DNA of 64,000 bases, taken from contig NZ_AP019632.1 in the NCBI RefSeq assembly GCF_007035645.1, forward strand, positions 3,410,001 to 3,474,000, written 5' to 3'. Positions within the stretch are counted from its first letter, which is position 1. The number at the start of each line of letters is the position of its first letter. Below the pieces are notes generated by a model, which did no database searches, had not been told where the DNA came from, and saw only the letters and a list, made by a program, of their open reading frames with translations. This DNA comes from Enterobacter asburiae (lineage in GTDB: Bacteria > Pseudomonadota > Gammaproteobacteria > Enterobacterales > Enterobacteriaceae). Below, in pieces: positions 1-10,249 of the stretch. A program made the translations under genes and the position numbers.

Positions 1-373
1 GCAGGCGGCGCGTGCCCTCGCTGATACCCTCGCAGCAAACCGCCTGCGGCGCTTCACCCGGCGGCAGCCCGGCTAACACAAACAGGTGTCGGGCCTCGGT
101 CGGGGTGCATTGCAGCGCTTTTGCCACAGCGGCCATCACCGCGCTGGACGGATTGACGTCCCTGCCCTGCTCAAGCCAGGTATACCAGGTCACGCCCACG
201 TCCGCGAGCATCGCCACCTCTTCCCGGCGCAGACCCGGCGTGCGGCGACGACCGCTGCGCGGCAGGCCGAGACGCTGCGGATCGAGGCTTTCGCGTCGCG
301 CGCGTAAAAATGCCCCCAGCTGTTTTCGGGTGTCATCCTGAAGTGAGACGACGGGTTCAGACATCAAGGCCAT
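1..373 (-). CDS. MmyB-like helix-turn-helix transcriptional regulator (C-terminus outside window)
   Basis: The N-terminal 124 codons of a DNA-binding regulator are present; the rest lies beyond the left edge. The start ATG at 373 has a GGGGGA ribosome site four bases upstream, and a second in-frame ATG lies at 364. The residues run LGAFLRARRESLDP, then GLRREEVA and TWYTWLEQGR, which is the usual layout of the XRE-type helix-turn-helix in MmyB-family regulators (HTH about residues 20-95, with a ligand-binding domain expected after it). It is divergent from the MFS exporter that starts at 481, with 107 bp between them, so control of that transporter is a reasonable inference. The ligand and targets are unknown. 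Confidence 0.85.
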   Translation of the reverse strand, partial: MALMSEPVVSLQDDTRKQLGAFLRARRESLDPQRLGLPRSGRRRTPGLRREEVAMLADVGVTWYTWLEQGRDVNPSSAVMAAVAKALQCTPTEARHLFVLAGLPPGEAPQAVCCEGISEGTRRL

Positions 374-480
374 AAATCCCCCTGCATGGTAGTGCCAGTA
401 CCAGTATAAGCAAGAACTGGTACCCGTTTATCAGATGGTTGATGCTACGACCATCTGTTGAATGACGCAATGGAGTTACC

Positions 481-1917
481 ATGAATACGTCAGTTGTTTC
501 ACCGGGCCGCGCTGGCCTGATATTGCTGCTAACCGGCCAGATGCTGCCGATGATTGATACCTCAATCACCAACGTCGCGCTGGACGCCATCACCCACTCG
601 CTGAACGCCACCGCCACCGAGCTGGAGCTGATAGTCGCCCTCTACGGCGTGGCCTTCGCCGTCTGCCTCGCGCTCGGCAGCAAGCTGGGGGATAACTTTG
701 GCCGTCGGCGTCTGTTCATGTGGGGCGTCGCGAGCTTTGGCCTGGCCTCGCTGCTGTGCGGGATGGCGGGGAACATTGAACAGCTGCTGGCCGCGCGCAT
801 CGTTCAGGGGGCGGGGGCCGCGCTGATCGTGCCGCAAATTCTTGCTACCCTGCACGTGACGCTGAAAGGTACGGCGCACGCTAAAGCCATCAGCCTGTTT
901 GGCGGCATCGGTGGGATTGCGTTTATCGTCGGCCAGATGGGCGGCGGCTGGCTGGTGTCGGCGGATATCGCCGGGCTGGGCTGGCGTAACGCCTTCTTCA
1001 TCAACGTGCCGATTTGTCTGGTGGTGCTGGCACTGAGTCGCCATTTCGTACCCGAAACCCGTCGCGAGACGCCGTCACGCATCGACTGGACCGGAACCGT
1101 GCTGCTGGCGATCATTCTTTGCTGCCTGCTGTTCCCGATGGCGCTCGGCCCACAGTGGCACTGGTCGTGGCCGCTGAAGGTTATGCTTCTCGCCATTATT
1201 CCGCTGGGCTGGCTGACGGCGCTGAATGCGCGCAAAAAGGAGCGTGAGAACGCCCATCCGCTGATCCCGCCGCGCCTGCTGCAGCTTCGCAGCGTTCGCT
1301 TTGGCATTCTGATTGCGATGCTCTTTTTCAGCGTCTGGTCCGGGTTTATGTTCTGTATGGCGCTGACCATGCAAACCGGTCTGGGGATGGCACCGTGGCA
1401 GTCCGGAAACAGTTTTATCGCGCTGGGCGTAACTTACTTTATTTCGGCGTGGTTCGCGCCGAGGCTGATTGCTCGCTACAGCACCAGTACCATTCTGCTG
1501 ACGGGTCTGGCGATCCAGATTGCCGGCCTGCTGGCGCTGATCGCCACGTTCCGCGTCTGGGGAATGGAGAATACCGCCCTGACGCTGGCGCCCGCGACCG
1601 GGCTGGTCGGCTACGGGCAGGCGCTGATCGTGAACAGCTTCTACCGCATCGGGATGCGCGATATTCAGCCTGACGACGCGGGGGCTGCGAGCGCCATTCT
1701 CAGCACGCTGCAGCAGGCCGCGCTGGGGCTTGGCCCGGCCATTTTTGGCGCGATTTTGCTGCACGCGCTGCAAAACCATCACGGGGATTACACCCAGGCG
1801 GTGAACGTCTTCCTGATGGTGGAAACGGCGATGATGGTGGTGCTTGCCCTGGCGACGCTGCGCATCCGCCATCGCCTGTGCCTGCCGGTGGTGAAGGTCT
1901 GCCAGGCCACCAAATAA
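481..1917 (+). CDS. MFS transporter, DHA2-type drug/proton antiporter
   Basis: A 478-residue polytopic inner-membrane protein of the major facilitator superfamily. The first segment ends with [14 protein letters not shown], the DHA2-like start of the fold, and the loop between helices 2 and 3 carries the MFS A motif as [14 protein letters not shown] (about residues 65-80). Hydrophobic segments continue to about residue 465, consistent with 12-14 helices. The start ATG has GGAG eight bases upstream. Members of this family usually export drugs or other small toxic compounds using the proton gradient; the substrate cannot be read from the sequence. The divergent MmyB-type regulator is the probable local controller. 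Confidence 0.9.
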   Translation: MNTSVVSPGRAGLILLLTGQMLPMIDTSITNVALDAITHSLNATATELELIVALYGVAFAVCLALGSKLGDNFGRRRLFMWGVASFGLASLLCGMAGNIEQLLAARIVQGAGAALIVPQILATLHVTLKGTAHAKAISLFGGIGGIAFIVGQMGGGWLVSADIAGLGWRNAFFINVPICLVVLALSRHFVPETRRETPSRIDWTGTVLLAIILCCLLFPMALGPQWHWSWPLKVMLLAIIPLGWLTALNARKKERENAHPLIPPRLLQLRSVRFGILIAMLFFSVWSGFMFCMALTMQTGLGMAPWQSGNSFIALGVTYFISAWFAPRLIARYSTSTILLTGLAIQIAGLLALIATFRVWGMENTALTLAPATGLVGYGQALIVNSFYRIGMRDIQPDDAGAASAILSTLQQAALGLGPAIFGAILLHALQNHHGDYTQAVNVFLMVETAMMVVLALATLRIRHRLCLPVVKVCQATK

Positions 1918-1982
1918 GCCCGGGAATTTGCATAATAGATCCGCAGCCGCCATTATGGGGCTGCATCAATACAGGAGACGTT

Positions 1983-3227
1983 ATGCAGGAATTAATTGCT
2001 CAGGTTGAAGAGTTAGGCATTGAAATTAATCACACCACCTCTTTAGTGATTATCTTTGGTATTATTTTTCTTACCGCCATCATCGTTCATTTTATTCTGC
2101 ACAAAGTGGTGCTTCGCGCTTTCGAAAAACGCGCGCAGGCCAGCAGCCATTTATGGCTGCAGATCATTACCCAGAATAAATTATTTCACCGTCTGGCCTT
2201 CACCCTTCAGGGGATAATCGTCAACGTTCAGGCGGTACTGTGGCTGCAAAAGGGCAGCGAAGCGGCGGAAATTGTCACTACCTGCGCAAAGCTGTGGGTC
2301 ATGGTGTATGCCCTGCTCTCCTTCTTCTCGCTGCTGGACGTGATTTTTAATCTGTCGCAGAAAATGGCCACCGCATCACAGCTGCCGCTGAAGGGGATCT
2401 TCCAGGGCATCAAGCTGGTGAGCGCCATCCTGGTGGGGATATTGATTATCTCCCTGCTGATCGGCCAGTCCCCGGCGATTCTGATCAGCGGTCTGGGCGC
2501 CATGGCCGCCGTTCTGATGCTGGTGTTTAAGGACCCGATACTCGGACTTGTGGCCGGGATCCAGCTTTCCGCCAACGACATGCTCAAGCTCGGCGACTGG
2601 CTGGAGATGCCCAAATACGGTGCCAACGGCACGGTAACGGACATCGGTCTCACCACCGTTAAAGTGCGCAATTTTGATAACACCATCACCACCATTCCGA
2701 CGTGGGCGCTGGTCTCCGACGCCTTTATCAACTGGAGCGGCATGTCGGCCTCCGGCGGGCGACGCATTAAGCGCAGCCTGAATATTGATACCACCAGCAT
2801 TCATTTTCTCGACGAGCAGGAGCAGCAGAAACTCATTCAGGCGAAGCTGCTGAAGCCCTATCTGGCCGCGCGACATGAGGAAATTAGCCTGTGGAATCAA
2901 AAAAACGGTGAAGGGGAGTCGGTATTAAACCTGCGTAAGATGACCAATATTGGAACCTTCCGCGCCTACCTGAATGAATATCTGCGCAACCATCCGCGTA
3001 TTCGCAAAGATATGACGCTGATGGTGCGCCAGCTAGCGCCTGACGCGAATGGTTTACCGATTGAAATATATGCCTTCACCAACACGGTGGTCTGGGCAGA
3101 ATATGAGGAGATTCAGGCCGACATCTTCGACCATATATTCGCGGTGGTGGATGAATTTGGGCTGCGTATTCATCAGTCCCCGACCGGGAACGATATTCGA
3201 TCCCTGGCGGGCGTTATCGCCAGATAA
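1983..3227 (+). CDS. ybdG: Mechanosensitive channel YbdG
   Basis: A 414-residue protein matching the length and residues of E. coli YbdG, an MscS-superfamily channel of small conductance that takes part in the response to mild osmotic shock. Four to five membrane segments occupy residues 15-180. The pore-lining helix and beta domain follow ([18 protein letters not shown], about 175-195, then [20 protein letters not shown]). The long C-terminal cytoplasmic domain is the feature that separates YbdG from MscS. The chosen ATG has AGGAGA six bases upstream; an upstream in-frame extension to 1878 lacks a ribosome site and is not family-like. It is convergent with pheP, as in K-12. Confidence 0.95.
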   Translation: MQELIAQVEELGIEINHTTSLVIIFGIIFLTAIIVHFILHKVVLRAFEKRAQASSHLWLQIITQNKLFHRLAFTLQGIIVNVQAVLWLQKGSEAAEIVTTCAKLWVMVYALLSFFSLLDVIFNLSQKMATASQLPLKGIFQGIKLVSAILVGILIISLLIGQSPAILISGLGAMAAVLMLVFKDPILGLVAGIQLSANDMLKLGDWLEMPKYGANGTVTDIGLTTVKVRNFDNTITTIPTWALVSDAFINWSGMSASGGRRIKRSLNIDTTSIHFLDEQEQQKLIQAKLLKPYLAARHEEISLWNQKNGEGESVLNLRKMTNIGTFRAYLNEYLRNHPRIRKDMTLMVRQLAPDANGLPIEIYAFTNTVVWAEYEEIQADIFDHIFAVVDEFGLRIHQSPTGNDIRSLAGVIAR

Positions 3228-3238
3228 TCCGTTTGTAG

Positions 3239-3264
3239 GCCCGGTAAGCGAAGCGCCACCGGGC
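3239..3264. repeat. REP-type palindrome downstream of ybdG
   Basis: The arms GCCCGGT (3239-3245) and ACCGGGC (3258-3264) form a hairpin of the classical enterobacterial REP type, followed by a G-rich spacer. It sits between the convergent ends of ybdG and pheP. Confidence 0.75.
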
Positions 3265-3286
3265 GTGAAGGCTGGTGCAGTCTGGT

Positions 3287-3320
3287 GCCCTCACCCCGGC
3301 CCTCTCCCACAGGGAGAGGG
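3287..3320 (+). repeat. Dispersed CCCTCTCCC/GGGAGAGGG palindrome, copy 1
   Basis: A 34-bp element: a GCCCTCACCCC lead followed by a perfect 9-bp stem (3300-3308 with 3312-3320). The same element recurs ten more times in this window, always at gene 3' ends. It lies just before the pheP stop codon. Confidence 0.85.
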
Positions 3321-3331
3321 AGAAAAGCGGA

Positions 3332-4720
3332 TCACTTTTTGCGGGAAAGCTTAAACGCCACAAACAGGAAGGAAACCCACACCGGCAGGAGCATCGCCGA
3401 AAGACGCATCTCATCCATGGTGCACATCAGCACCAGAATCAGCCCGAGGAAAGCGATACAGATATAGTTCCCCGCCGGGTAAAGCAGCGCTTTGAACTGC
3501 GTCTCGCGTCCCTTGCGGCGCATCGCGGCGCGAAAGCGCAGGTGCGCAAGGCAGATCATGATCCAGTTCAGCAGCAGCGTGGCAACAACCAGCGCCATCA
3601 GCAGGCCAAAGGCCTCTTTCGGCAGCAGATAGTTAATCAGCACCACCAACGAGGTGATAGCACCAGAAAGGAACAAGGAATTCACCGGCACGCCGCGACG
3701 GCTGACGCGGGTGAGGAACTTCGGCGCGTTGCCCTGCACGGAGAGGCCGAACAGCATGCGGCTGTTGGAGTAAACGCCGCTGTTATAGACCGACAGAGAC
3801 GCCACCAGAATGACGAAGTTCAGCGCCGAGGCCACCACGTTGCTGTTCAGATCGTGGAAAATCATCACGAACGGGCTGCTGTCGGACTTCACTTCCACCC
3901 ACGGATAGAGCGCCAGCAGCACCACCAGCGAGCCGATGTAGAACAGCAGAATCCGGTACACGACCTGGTTGACCGCTTTGGGAATGCTTTTATGCGGGTC
4001 GCGCGCTTCCGCGGCGGTAATGCCGATCAGCTCTAGTCCACCGAAGGAGAACATGATCACTGCCAGGGAGAGGATCAGCCCTTTCCAGCCGGTAGCCAGG
4101 AAGCCGCCGTGCTGCCACAGGTTGTCGATCGTGGCGCGCTCGCCGCCGTGGCCGGAGAACAGCAGCCACAGGCCAAAGCCGATCATCCCGATAATCGCCA
4201 GCACCTTGATCAGCGCAAACCAGAACTCGGTTTCGCCATACAGGCGCACGTTGACGAGGTTAACGGCGTTAATAATGATGAAGAAGGCCGCAGCCCAGAT
4301 CCACGTCGGGACGTCCGGCAGCCAGTACTGCATGTAAATGCCCGCGGCGGTCAGCTCCGCCATCCCCACCAGCACGAACATCACCCAGTAGTTCCAGCCG
4401 GACAGGAAGCCTGCAAACGGGCCCCAGTATTTATAAGCAAAGTGCGCGAAGGAGCCTGAAACCGGCTCTTCAACGACCATTTCGCCAAGCTGGCGCATGA
4501 TCAGGAAGGCGATAATCCCGGCGATACCGTAACCCAGCAGCACCGCCGGGCCAGCCATCTGAATAGCGGGGCCGATGCCGAGAAACAGCCCGGTACCGAT
4601 CGCGCCGCCAAGGGCAATTAACTGAATATGTCGATTTTGCAAACCACGTTGCAGCGTCGGATTCTGATCCGACGAGGCTTCAGCGCTACCATGGCCTGAA
4701 GCGGATGACGCGTCTTTCAC
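3332..4720 (-). CDS. pheP: Phenylalanine-specific permease PheP
   Basis: A 462-residue amino-acid/proton symporter of the APC family in the inner membrane, close to E. coli PheP (458 residues). The family signature is seen at the first helix (ALGGAIGTGLFLGIG, about residues 37-51) and in GSFAHFAYKYWGPFAGFLSG (about 107-126); twelve hydrophobic segments are visible. It starts with GTG at 4720, preceded by an AGGGGTAGGA ribosome site. The hydrophilic leader before the first helix is a few residues longer than in K-12. Its neighbour ybdG is the K-12 neighbour. The function, high-affinity phenylalanine uptake, is inferred from strong family identity. Confidence 0.96.
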   Translation of the reverse strand: MKDASSASGHGSAEASSDQNPTLQRGLQNRHIQLIALGGAIGTGLFLGIGPAIQMAGPAVLLGYGIAGIIAFLIMRQLGEMVVEEPVSGSFAHFAYKYWGPFAGFLSGWNYWVMFVLVGMAELTAAGIYMQYWLPDVPTWIWAAAFFIIINAVNLVNVRLYGETEFWFALIKVLAIIGMIGFGLWLLFSGHGGERATIDNLWQHGGFLATGWKGLILSLAVIMFSFGGLELIGITAAEARDPHKSIPKAVNQVVYRILLFYIGSLVVLLALYPWVEVKSDSSPFVMIFHDLNSNVVASALNFVILVASLSVYNSGVYSNSRMLFGLSVQGNAPKFLTRVSRRGVPVNSLFLSGAITSLVVLINYLLPKEAFGLLMALVVATLLLNWIMICLAHLRFRAAMRRKGRETQFKALLYPAGNYICIAFLGLILVLMCTMDEMRLSAMLLPVWVSFLFVAFKLSRKK

Positions 4721-4823
4721 GTCCTACCCCTGTCTCTTTTTTAGAAGGGGCACGTTTTAACACTTCATGCTGGAGGTAGCAAGGGATTGGGGCATCCCTG
4801 CCCCGGATAACGAGATGGAACGC

Positions 4824-7007
4824 TTAAAACGCGTAGCCAACCGAGACCTTAAAGGTGCGCGGTTCGCCCTGCGTAATATAGGTACCGGAATCATCCACGC
4901 TGGCCCAGTAGTTTTCATTGGTCACGTTGTCGATGCCCGCGCGAACCGTCATCTGGTTTTCATTGTGGTTCACCGCGAAGCGATAACGCATTCCCAGATC
5001 CAGCGTGGTGTAGCTGTCCAGCTTTTTGGTGTTTGCCAGGTCAGCGTACTGCGCGCCGGAGTGGTTCACGCGGGCGGTGGCGGTCAGGCCGTCAATCGGC
5101 TTGATGTCGTACTCAGCGCCCAGCACGGCGTAAAAGTTCGGAATCCCGATCGCATCGTTACCCTGATTCACGCCATTTTTGGTTTTGGTCAGTTCGGCCT
5201 GCAGCCAGGTAGCGCTGGCGTTCAGACGCATCCCCAGCGCGGGCTCGCCGAAGACGTTCAGCTCCACGCCACGGTTTCGCTGCTCGGCGTCCAGGCCGTA
5301 GTGGCCGCTGTCGTCGAGGATCGCCGACGGCATTTTGATTTCGAACAGCGCAAGCGATCCGCCCACGCGGCCGAAGTCCGCCTTCACGCCCACTTCGTTC
5401 TGCTTAGAGTGAACGATACCGGTGCTCTGGCCGTAGTTGGTGGCGGTGTTAGGTGCGGTTTTGCCCGGCTGCAGCGCTTCGGTGTGGTTTGCATAAAGGG
5501 AGATCGCCTCCCACGGCTTGTAGACCACGCCGTAGGTGGGCATCCAGCGGCTGCCGTCGAAACCGTCCGCCGCGTTTTCCGCCCCGGTGACTTTGTTATA
5601 CCCGCGAATGACCACCTTCTGATGGCGGGCGCCTGCGGTGAACAGCAGCTTGTCATCCAGCACGCCCAGCGTATCGCTCAGCAGCCAGCCCTGGGTACGG
5701 GTGCGCCCGCTGGTCAGCGGATCGCTGTACTTTCCGCCGGAACCGTTGAAGTTGGTGCTATCCGGCATGTCGACGCCGGTGTTGTGGTAGATGTTGGTGG
5801 TCGGGTTATCTTTCGTCGCCGACATTTTCCACGCGATTTTTTCATTTTTGGTCATCGCCGAATAGCCAACGTTGACCTTGTGCGAGACGAAGCCGGTATT
5901 GAAATTACCGCGAACGCCCGCCATGCCGCTGACGGAATCGCTTATGCGGTTGGTATCAAGACGGCTGACCGTTGCCTTGCCGCTTTTATCCACCAGCTTC
6001 GGCGCGCTGTAGATGCCTTCCTCGTGCGCGTGCTGCGCGCCAAGACCGGTATAGGCGGTCCAGCCGTCGGTGATGTCGTACTCGCTGCGCCACATCCCGA
6101 ATTCGTTTTCGATGTTGCTGTAGGCCCACTTCTGCGAGAAGTTGCGATCGTTTTTCGGCGGCTCCGGAACGAAATCCACCGCGGAAATATTGACGCTGGT
6201 CGGGCTGCCGTGGAAGGTTTTCTTCTGATAGCCCAGATCCAGCGAGGTGCGGAAGCGGTCGCCGGTGTAATCAAGGCCGGTAGAGAGTAGCGTGGTGCGG
6301 CGGCGGTCATTCGGTATGCCGGTTTCCCCTTCGCGATGAACCAGGTTCACCCGCGCGCCGAACTGGTCGCTGTCACCGTAGCGACGGCCCGCATCCAGCG
6401 TGGTGCCAATCTGGGAATCCGAGGTGTAGTCCACGCCGACTTTCGCCTGCGGGAGTTCGCCCGCGTGTTTTGTCTCAAGGTTAATCATCCCGCCCACGCC
6501 GGAGCTTGCCGCGCCGTTCATCAGCGAGTTGGCCCCTTTAAAGATCTCGATGCGGTCGACCATCTGGGTATCCACCACCTGGCGCGGCAGCACGCCGGAC
6601 AGGCCGCCAAAGGTCATGTCGTCGCCGTCGAACTTCAGGCCACGGATGCGGTAGGTCTCCGCGCTGTTGCCGTACCCCTGAACGAACTGCACGCCCGCGT
6701 CGTTCGCGACGACATCGGCAATGGTTTTCGCCTGCTGATCTTCCACCAGCTTCGAGGTGTAGCTGATGATGTTGAACGGCACGTCCATGGCGTTCTGCTG
6801 GCCCAGCATACCCATGCGCCCGCCGTTCGCCACCTGTCCGTCAAGGAAGGCCGGTACCAACTGGTCGCCGCCGGGTTTGAAATCGCTGGCTGGAGCAGCC
6901 TGGACAACAAGGGTGTCCTCTTTTTGATTGTCCGCCGCGAAGGCGGAATGTGTCGCCGCGCCAACGGCGAGCGCCAGCAGCGTTTTGTGCATGATGGTGT
7001 TGTTCAT
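4824..7007 (-). CDS. TonB-dependent siderophore receptor
   Basis: A 727-residue outer-membrane receptor. A signal peptide covers residues 1-25 (cleavage near AFAA-DN), and a TonB box (DTLVV) follows at 31-35. The plug domain contains DVPFNIISYTSKLVEDQQAK and YRIRGLKFDGDD, and a 22-strand barrel ends with the terminal phenylalanine of VSVGYAF. It resembles the FcuA/FhuE-like group for hydroxamate or foreign siderophores, but the ligand is not certain. A second possible start is ATG 6992 (MHKTLLALAV). A Fur-like box lies at 7079-7097, so induction by iron starvation is likely. No siderophore synthesis genes are near, which suggests uptake of siderophores made elsewhere. The nearby fbpABC genes would move iron across the inner membrane. 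Confidence 0.93.
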   Translation of the reverse strand: MNNTIMHKTLLALAVGAATHSAFAADNQKEDTLVVQAAPASDFKPGGDQLVPAFLDGQVANGGRMGMLGQQNAMDVPFNIISYTSKLVEDQQAKTIADVVANDAGVQFVQGYGNSAETYRIRGLKFDGDDMTFGGLSGVLPRQVVDTQMVDRIEIFKGANSLMNGAASSGVGGMINLETKHAGELPQAKVGVDYTSDSQIGTTLDAGRRYGDSDQFGARVNLVHREGETGIPNDRRRTTLLSTGLDYTGDRFRTSLDLGYQKKTFHGSPTSVNISAVDFVPEPPKNDRNFSQKWAYSNIENEFGMWRSEYDITDGWTAYTGLGAQHAHEEGIYSAPKLVDKSGKATVSRLDTNRISDSVSGMAGVRGNFNTGFVSHKVNVGYSAMTKNEKIAWKMSATKDNPTTNIYHNTGVDMPDSTNFNGSGGKYSDPLTSGRTRTQGWLLSDTLGVLDDKLLFTAGARHQKVVIRGYNKVTGAENAADGFDGSRWMPTYGVVYKPWEAISLYANHTEALQPGKTAPNTATNYGQSTGIVHSKQNEVGVKADFGRVGGSLALFEIKMPSAILDDSGHYGLDAEQRNRGVELNVFGEPALGMRLNASATWLQAELTKTKNGVNQGNDAIGIPNFYAVLGAEYDIKPIDGLTATARVNHSGAQYADLANTKKLDSYTTLDLGMRYRFAVNHNENQMTVRAGIDNVTNENYWASVDDSGTYITQGEPRTFKVSVGYAF

Positions 7008-7078
7008 CGTTAACTCATTTTAAAGTGCGCGCAAAAATGACCCGTTGTCGGGCCTTAGAATGTATTGAATGCAATGCA

Positions 7079-7097
7079 AATGAGAACTATACGCATT
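7079..7097 (-). promoter_or_regulatory. Fur-like box upstream of the siderophore receptor
   Basis: A 19-bp stretch opens with AATGAGAA and ends with GCATT, giving AATG/CATT ends in dyad symmetry, and ATC follows directly. It lies 72-90 bp before the receptor start. The match to the Fur consensus is partial, so the call rests on both sequence and gene context. Confidence 0.5.
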
Positions 7098-7158
7098 ATC
7101 CATGCGTTAGCAAGTGTAACCGCGTTCATAAGGAGATTTGGCGAGAAAAGAGGGGGAA

Positions 7159-7184
7159 CAGCCACCCCGTTTCGGGGATGGCTG
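7159..7184. terminator. Hairpin between the DUF1471 gene and the receptor promoter
   Basis: The arms CAGCCACCCC and GGGGATGGCTG pair with one bulged base around a short TTTC loop. It lies directly after the stop of the DUF1471 gene (7193). On that strand the T-tract is weak, so the hairpin may act as an mRNA end rather than a strong terminator. Confidence 0.5.
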
Positions 7185-7192
7185 CAATAACA

Positions 7193-7468
7193 TTATTTTT
7201 TCTTGTAGATATTGGCCGTACCGTGAATTTTATTGTTGGTGTTCCCTGAAGTGAGCACCAGGACATCCGCGCCTTGCTTATCGGCTTTCTCAATCAGTTC
7301 TTTTTTCGCATCATCCACCGATACTTCATTCGAGGTGTTTACCGTACCGATTTTTTTATATTGAGATGCAACTTTCTTGAACTCGCTTTTAGTGAGTAGC
7401 TGGGCAGCAAAAGCATTGGTCGTAAACAGTAACGCCGTTCCCAACAAAATAGCAGTCGTCTTTTTCAT
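7193..7468 (-). CDS. DUF1471 (YdgH/BhsA/McbA-like) small exported protein
   Basis: A 91-residue protein with a signal peptide ([21 protein letters not shown]) and a mature part of about 70 residues with the DUF1471 pattern: [20 protein letters not shown], then [20 protein letters not shown] and a terminal beta strand GTANIYKKK. Members are periplasmic or surface proteins linked in E. coli to stress responses and biofilm formation. The exact role here is unknown. It stands alone between the fbp operon terminator (7503-7530) and the receptor promoter, with an AAGGAAAAAGG ribosome site upstream of ATG 7468. Confidence 0.85.
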   Translation of the reverse strand: MKKTTAILLGTALLFTTNAFAAQLLTKSEFKKVASQYKKIGTVNTSNEVSVDDAKKELIEKADKQGADVLVLTSGNTNNKIHGTANIYKKK

Positions 7469-7502
7469 AACCTTTTTCCTTGAGATTAATCAGCAACTAC
7501 GA

Positions 7503-7530
7503 AAAACCTCACGCATTGTGGTGAGGTTTT
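7503..7530 (-). terminator. Intrinsic terminator of the fbpABC operon
   Basis: A perfect 10-bp stem (AAAACCTCAC 7503-7512 with GTGAGGTTTT 7521-7530), with a run of T on the minus strand. It lies 88 bp after the fbpC stop codon. Confidence 0.85.
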
Positions 7531-7617
7531 ATGAGCATGGTAGAGAATCTCAGGAATTGCCATGCGTTCGGGAAAAATCTTTTATAACAACCCGTTGCAT
7601 GAAATTACTAACGAATA

Positions 7618-8649
7618 TTAAGAATATTCGAATACCCGCGCGGTGCCAGCAATATCAATGCGTACAGCCGTGCCCGGGTTCCATCCTGGCTGGCTTACGG
7701 TCTTCAGAATTACGGGCTGCTGCTGCCCGGCTAATCCCAGGGTGAGCGTCGACAGCTGGCCGGTGAAGTCCACGTCGAGAATCGAGATCGGGCTTTCATG
7801 CGCTGCACATGCCGTCACGCGTAATTGTTCAGGGCGCATCATTACCCTGCCCTGCCCTGTTGCATGCGCGTTGTCCGTCGGCACTTCACCCAGCGCGCAC
7901 ACGGCATACCCGGCAGCGAGCTGAGCAGGGAGGATCACGGCATCGCCAAGAAACAGCGCCGTCTCTTCGTCAACGGGACGGGTGTAGACGTCATAAGGCG
8001 TACCGACCTGCGTGAAGCGTCCGGAGCGCATGACGGCGACCTGGGTAGCAAAGGACAACGCTTCGTTCTGGTCGTGGGTGACCAGAATCGAGGCCACGCC
8101 CGCTTCGGCCAGCAGATCGGCCGTTGCCTTACGCGTCATCGCGCGAAGGCCGGTATCCAGAGCCGAGAACGGTTCATCCAGCAGCATCAGTGAAGGTCGC
8201 TGGGCCAGCGCACGGGCAAGCGCCACGCGCTGCTGCTGTCCGCCGGAAATCTCGTGGGGCCAGTGCGTTGCGAGCTGCCTGTCCAGAGAAACCATCTCCA
8301 TCAGCGCCTCAACGCGCTGGCGCTTCTCGTGGCGAGTGCCGTCCAGCCCCCAGGCGATGTTGTCTGCCACATTGAGGTGCGGGAACAGCGCACCCTCCTG
8401 AGGCACAAAACCGATCCGGCGCAGGTGGGCGGGAACAAAACTGTTTTCATCGAACAGCGTTCTCCCCTGCATGACAACGCGCCCGGTGTCAGGCGTTTCG
8501 AACCCGGCCAGAATACGCAGCAGCGTGGTTTTCCCCGACCCGGACGGCCCGACAATCGCCGTCCTGCTCCCCGGCGCCACGCTCAGGTTTAAGCTGTCGA
8601 GCACCTGCACATCAGAAAACGATTTAGAAATGGCGGTTAATTCAAGCAT
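7618..8649 (-). CDS. fbpC: Ferric-iron ABC transporter, ATP-binding protein (FbpC-like)
   Basis: A 343-residue ATPase that powers the FbpAB ferric-ion importer. Walker A is GPSGSGKTTLL (about 38-48), the ABC signature is SGGQQQRVALARAL (about 135-148) and Walker B with the D-loop is LMLLDEPFSALD. A C-terminal regulatory beta domain of about 110 residues follows, as in the FbpC/PotA class. The ATG at 8649 lies one base after the fbpB stop codon, so translation is probably coupled; a longer reading from an upstream TTG would overlap fbpB and is less likely. It is the last gene of the operon before the terminator at 7503-7530. Confidence 0.93.
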   Translation of the reverse strand: MLELTAISKSFSDVQVLDSLNLSVAPGSRTAIVGPSGSGKTTLLRILAGFETPDTGRVVMQGRTLFDENSFVPAHLRRIGFVPQEGALFPHLNVADNIAWGLDGTRHEKRQRVEALMEMVSLDRQLATHWPHEISGGQQQRVALARALAQRPSLMLLDEPFSALDTGLRAMTRKATADLLAEAGVASILVTHDQNEALSFATQVAVMRSGRFTQVGTPYDVYTRPVDEETALFLGDAVILPAQLAAGYAVCALGEVPTDNAHATGQGRVMMRPEQLRVTACAAHESPISILDVDFTGQLSTLTLGLAGQQQPVILKTVSQPGWNPGTAVRIDIAGTARVFEYS

Positions 8650-8650
8650 G

Positions 8651-10225
8651 TCATAGCCCTGCAATTTTTTTCGACTGCATATAGAGAATGGCGGTCAGCG
8701 GGAGTGAAATCAGGATCATCAGCATCGCGTAAGGCGCGGCGGCCACATAGTCAATTTCACTGGTCAGCGCCCAGAATCCGGTGGAGAGCGTGCGCGTGCC
8801 CAGCGGAGAGAGCAGCAGCGTGGCGGTCAACTCGTTGCTGACGCCGAGGAAAACCAGCGCGGCCCCCGCCGCCGCACCCGGCGCGGCCAGCCGCATCGTG
8901 ACGCTCCAGAGCGCCTTCGCGGGCGTGCTGCCCAGGCTGCGCGCCACGTTCTCCAGTTCGACCGGCGCCTGCGCAATCCCCGCCCGCAGGTTGATGAGCG
9001 CACGGGGCATAAACATCAGCAGGTAGGCAAGGAACAGGGTAATTTCCGTCTGGTAAATGGGACGGGCGTAGTGAATGGTGACGGTGACCAGCGCCAGCGC
9101 CGTGACGATGCCCGGCAGCGAGCTGGTGATATAGATGCACCCTTCCAGCATCCGGAAGATGCGGTGCGGATAGCGGATACCGAGCCACGCGATGGGGATC
9201 ACGCACGCCGTCGTCAGAAGCGCGCCGCCCACGCCGAGCATCAGCGTCTGGCGCAGGGAGTGCCAGAGATCGGCACTCATCCAGTTTTGCACGCCGCCGA
9301 GCCAAATCCAGCGACACAGGACAATTAACGGCACGCCCAGCGCCAGCACGATCAGCACGATGAAAAACAGCTGGCCCAGCGCGGCGGCCGCAGGCTTCAG
9401 CGGCCAGCGTTTCTGCTCGCGCGCGGCCCCGGCGCCAATGCGCGCGTAGCGTGCTTTTCCGCGCGTCACGCCCTCCAGCATTAATATAGCCAGACAGCAC
9501 AAGGCCAGCACGCCCGCCAGCATGTTCGCCGCCGGGCCGCTGAAGGTAGACTGGAACTGGTCATAAATTGCCGTGGTGAAGGTATCAAAGCGGATCATCA
9601 CGTACAGGCCATATTCCGCCAGCAGGTGCAGCGCCACCAGCAGCGCGCCGCCGCAGATAGCGAGCTTAAGCTGGGGCAGCACCACGCGGAAAAAGACCCG
9701 CCACGGCGGCGTACCCAGCGAAGCGGCGACATCTTCAAGCGTCGGGTCAAGGCGACGCAGCACCGCCGCAACCGGCATATAGATAAACGGATAGTAGGCA
9801 AGAACCGAGAGGAACACGCCCGCGGAGAGCCCGTGCATGGACGGGACAGCGCTCACCCAGGCGTAGCTTTGCACAAACGCGGGGATCGCCAGCGGGGCGA
9901 CCGCCAGTGCGGACCAGATCCCTCGCCCGGCAAGCTGCGTGCGCTCCGTGAGCCAGGCGATTGCCACGCCCGTCACGATACACAGCGGAACCGCTAAAGC
10001 CGTCAGCCACAGCGTGTTGCTGAGCAGCTCAGCAACACGCGGGCGAAACACCAGCGCCTTAATGGTTTCCCAGCCGGTCTCAATGCCAATGGCAATGATA
10101 AAACCCAAAGGCAGAAGCGCCATTAATGAAAACAACACAGCTAACGCAACCATCGGCAGTGCAGGACGCCTGCGGGCAGGCTCCTGCACTCTGTTTTTTC
10201 CGATGTCGAGACTCAGACCAGACAT
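8651..10225 (-). CDS. fbpB: Ferric-iron ABC transporter, fused permease (FbpB-like)
   Basis: A 524-residue inner-membrane permease made of two homologous halves, each with about six helices and one EAA loop that docks the ATPase: [20 protein letters not shown] in the first half (about residue 160) and [20 protein letters not shown] in the second (about 430). The fused form is typical for FbpB/SfuB-type transporters. The gene starts 24 bp after fbpA stops and is followed at once by fbpC, so all three are one transcription unit read from the Fur-controlled promoter near 11340. Confidence 0.93.
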   Translation of the reverse strand: MSGLSLDIGKNRVQEPARRRPALPMVALAVLFSLMALLPLGFIIAIGIETGWETIKALVFRPRVAELLSNTLWLTALAVPLCIVTGVAIAWLTERTQLAGRGIWSALAVAPLAIPAFVQSYAWVSAVPSMHGLSAGVFLSVLAYYPFIYMPVAAVLRRLDPTLEDVAASLGTPPWRVFFRVVLPQLKLAICGGALLVALHLLAEYGLYVMIRFDTFTTAIYDQFQSTFSGPAANMLAGVLALCCLAILMLEGVTRGKARYARIGAGAAREQKRWPLKPAAAALGQLFFIVLIVLALGVPLIVLCRWIWLGGVQNWMSADLWHSLRQTLMLGVGGALLTTACVIPIAWLGIRYPHRIFRMLEGCIYITSSLPGIVTALALVTVTIHYARPIYQTEITLFLAYLLMFMPRALINLRAGIAQAPVELENVARSLGSTPAKALWSVTMRLAAPGAAAGAALVFLGVSNELTATLLLSPLGTRTLSTGFWALTSEIDYVAAAPYAMLMILISLPLTAILYMQSKKIAGL

Positions 10226-10249
10226 AAGACGTTCACTTCACTCTCAGGA

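Noticed and set aside
4767..6290. A 507-codon open frame opposite the siderophore receptor
   Set aside because: Antisense to a clear TonB-dependent receptor; composition (many Val, Ala, Arg, His) is that of a shadow frame.
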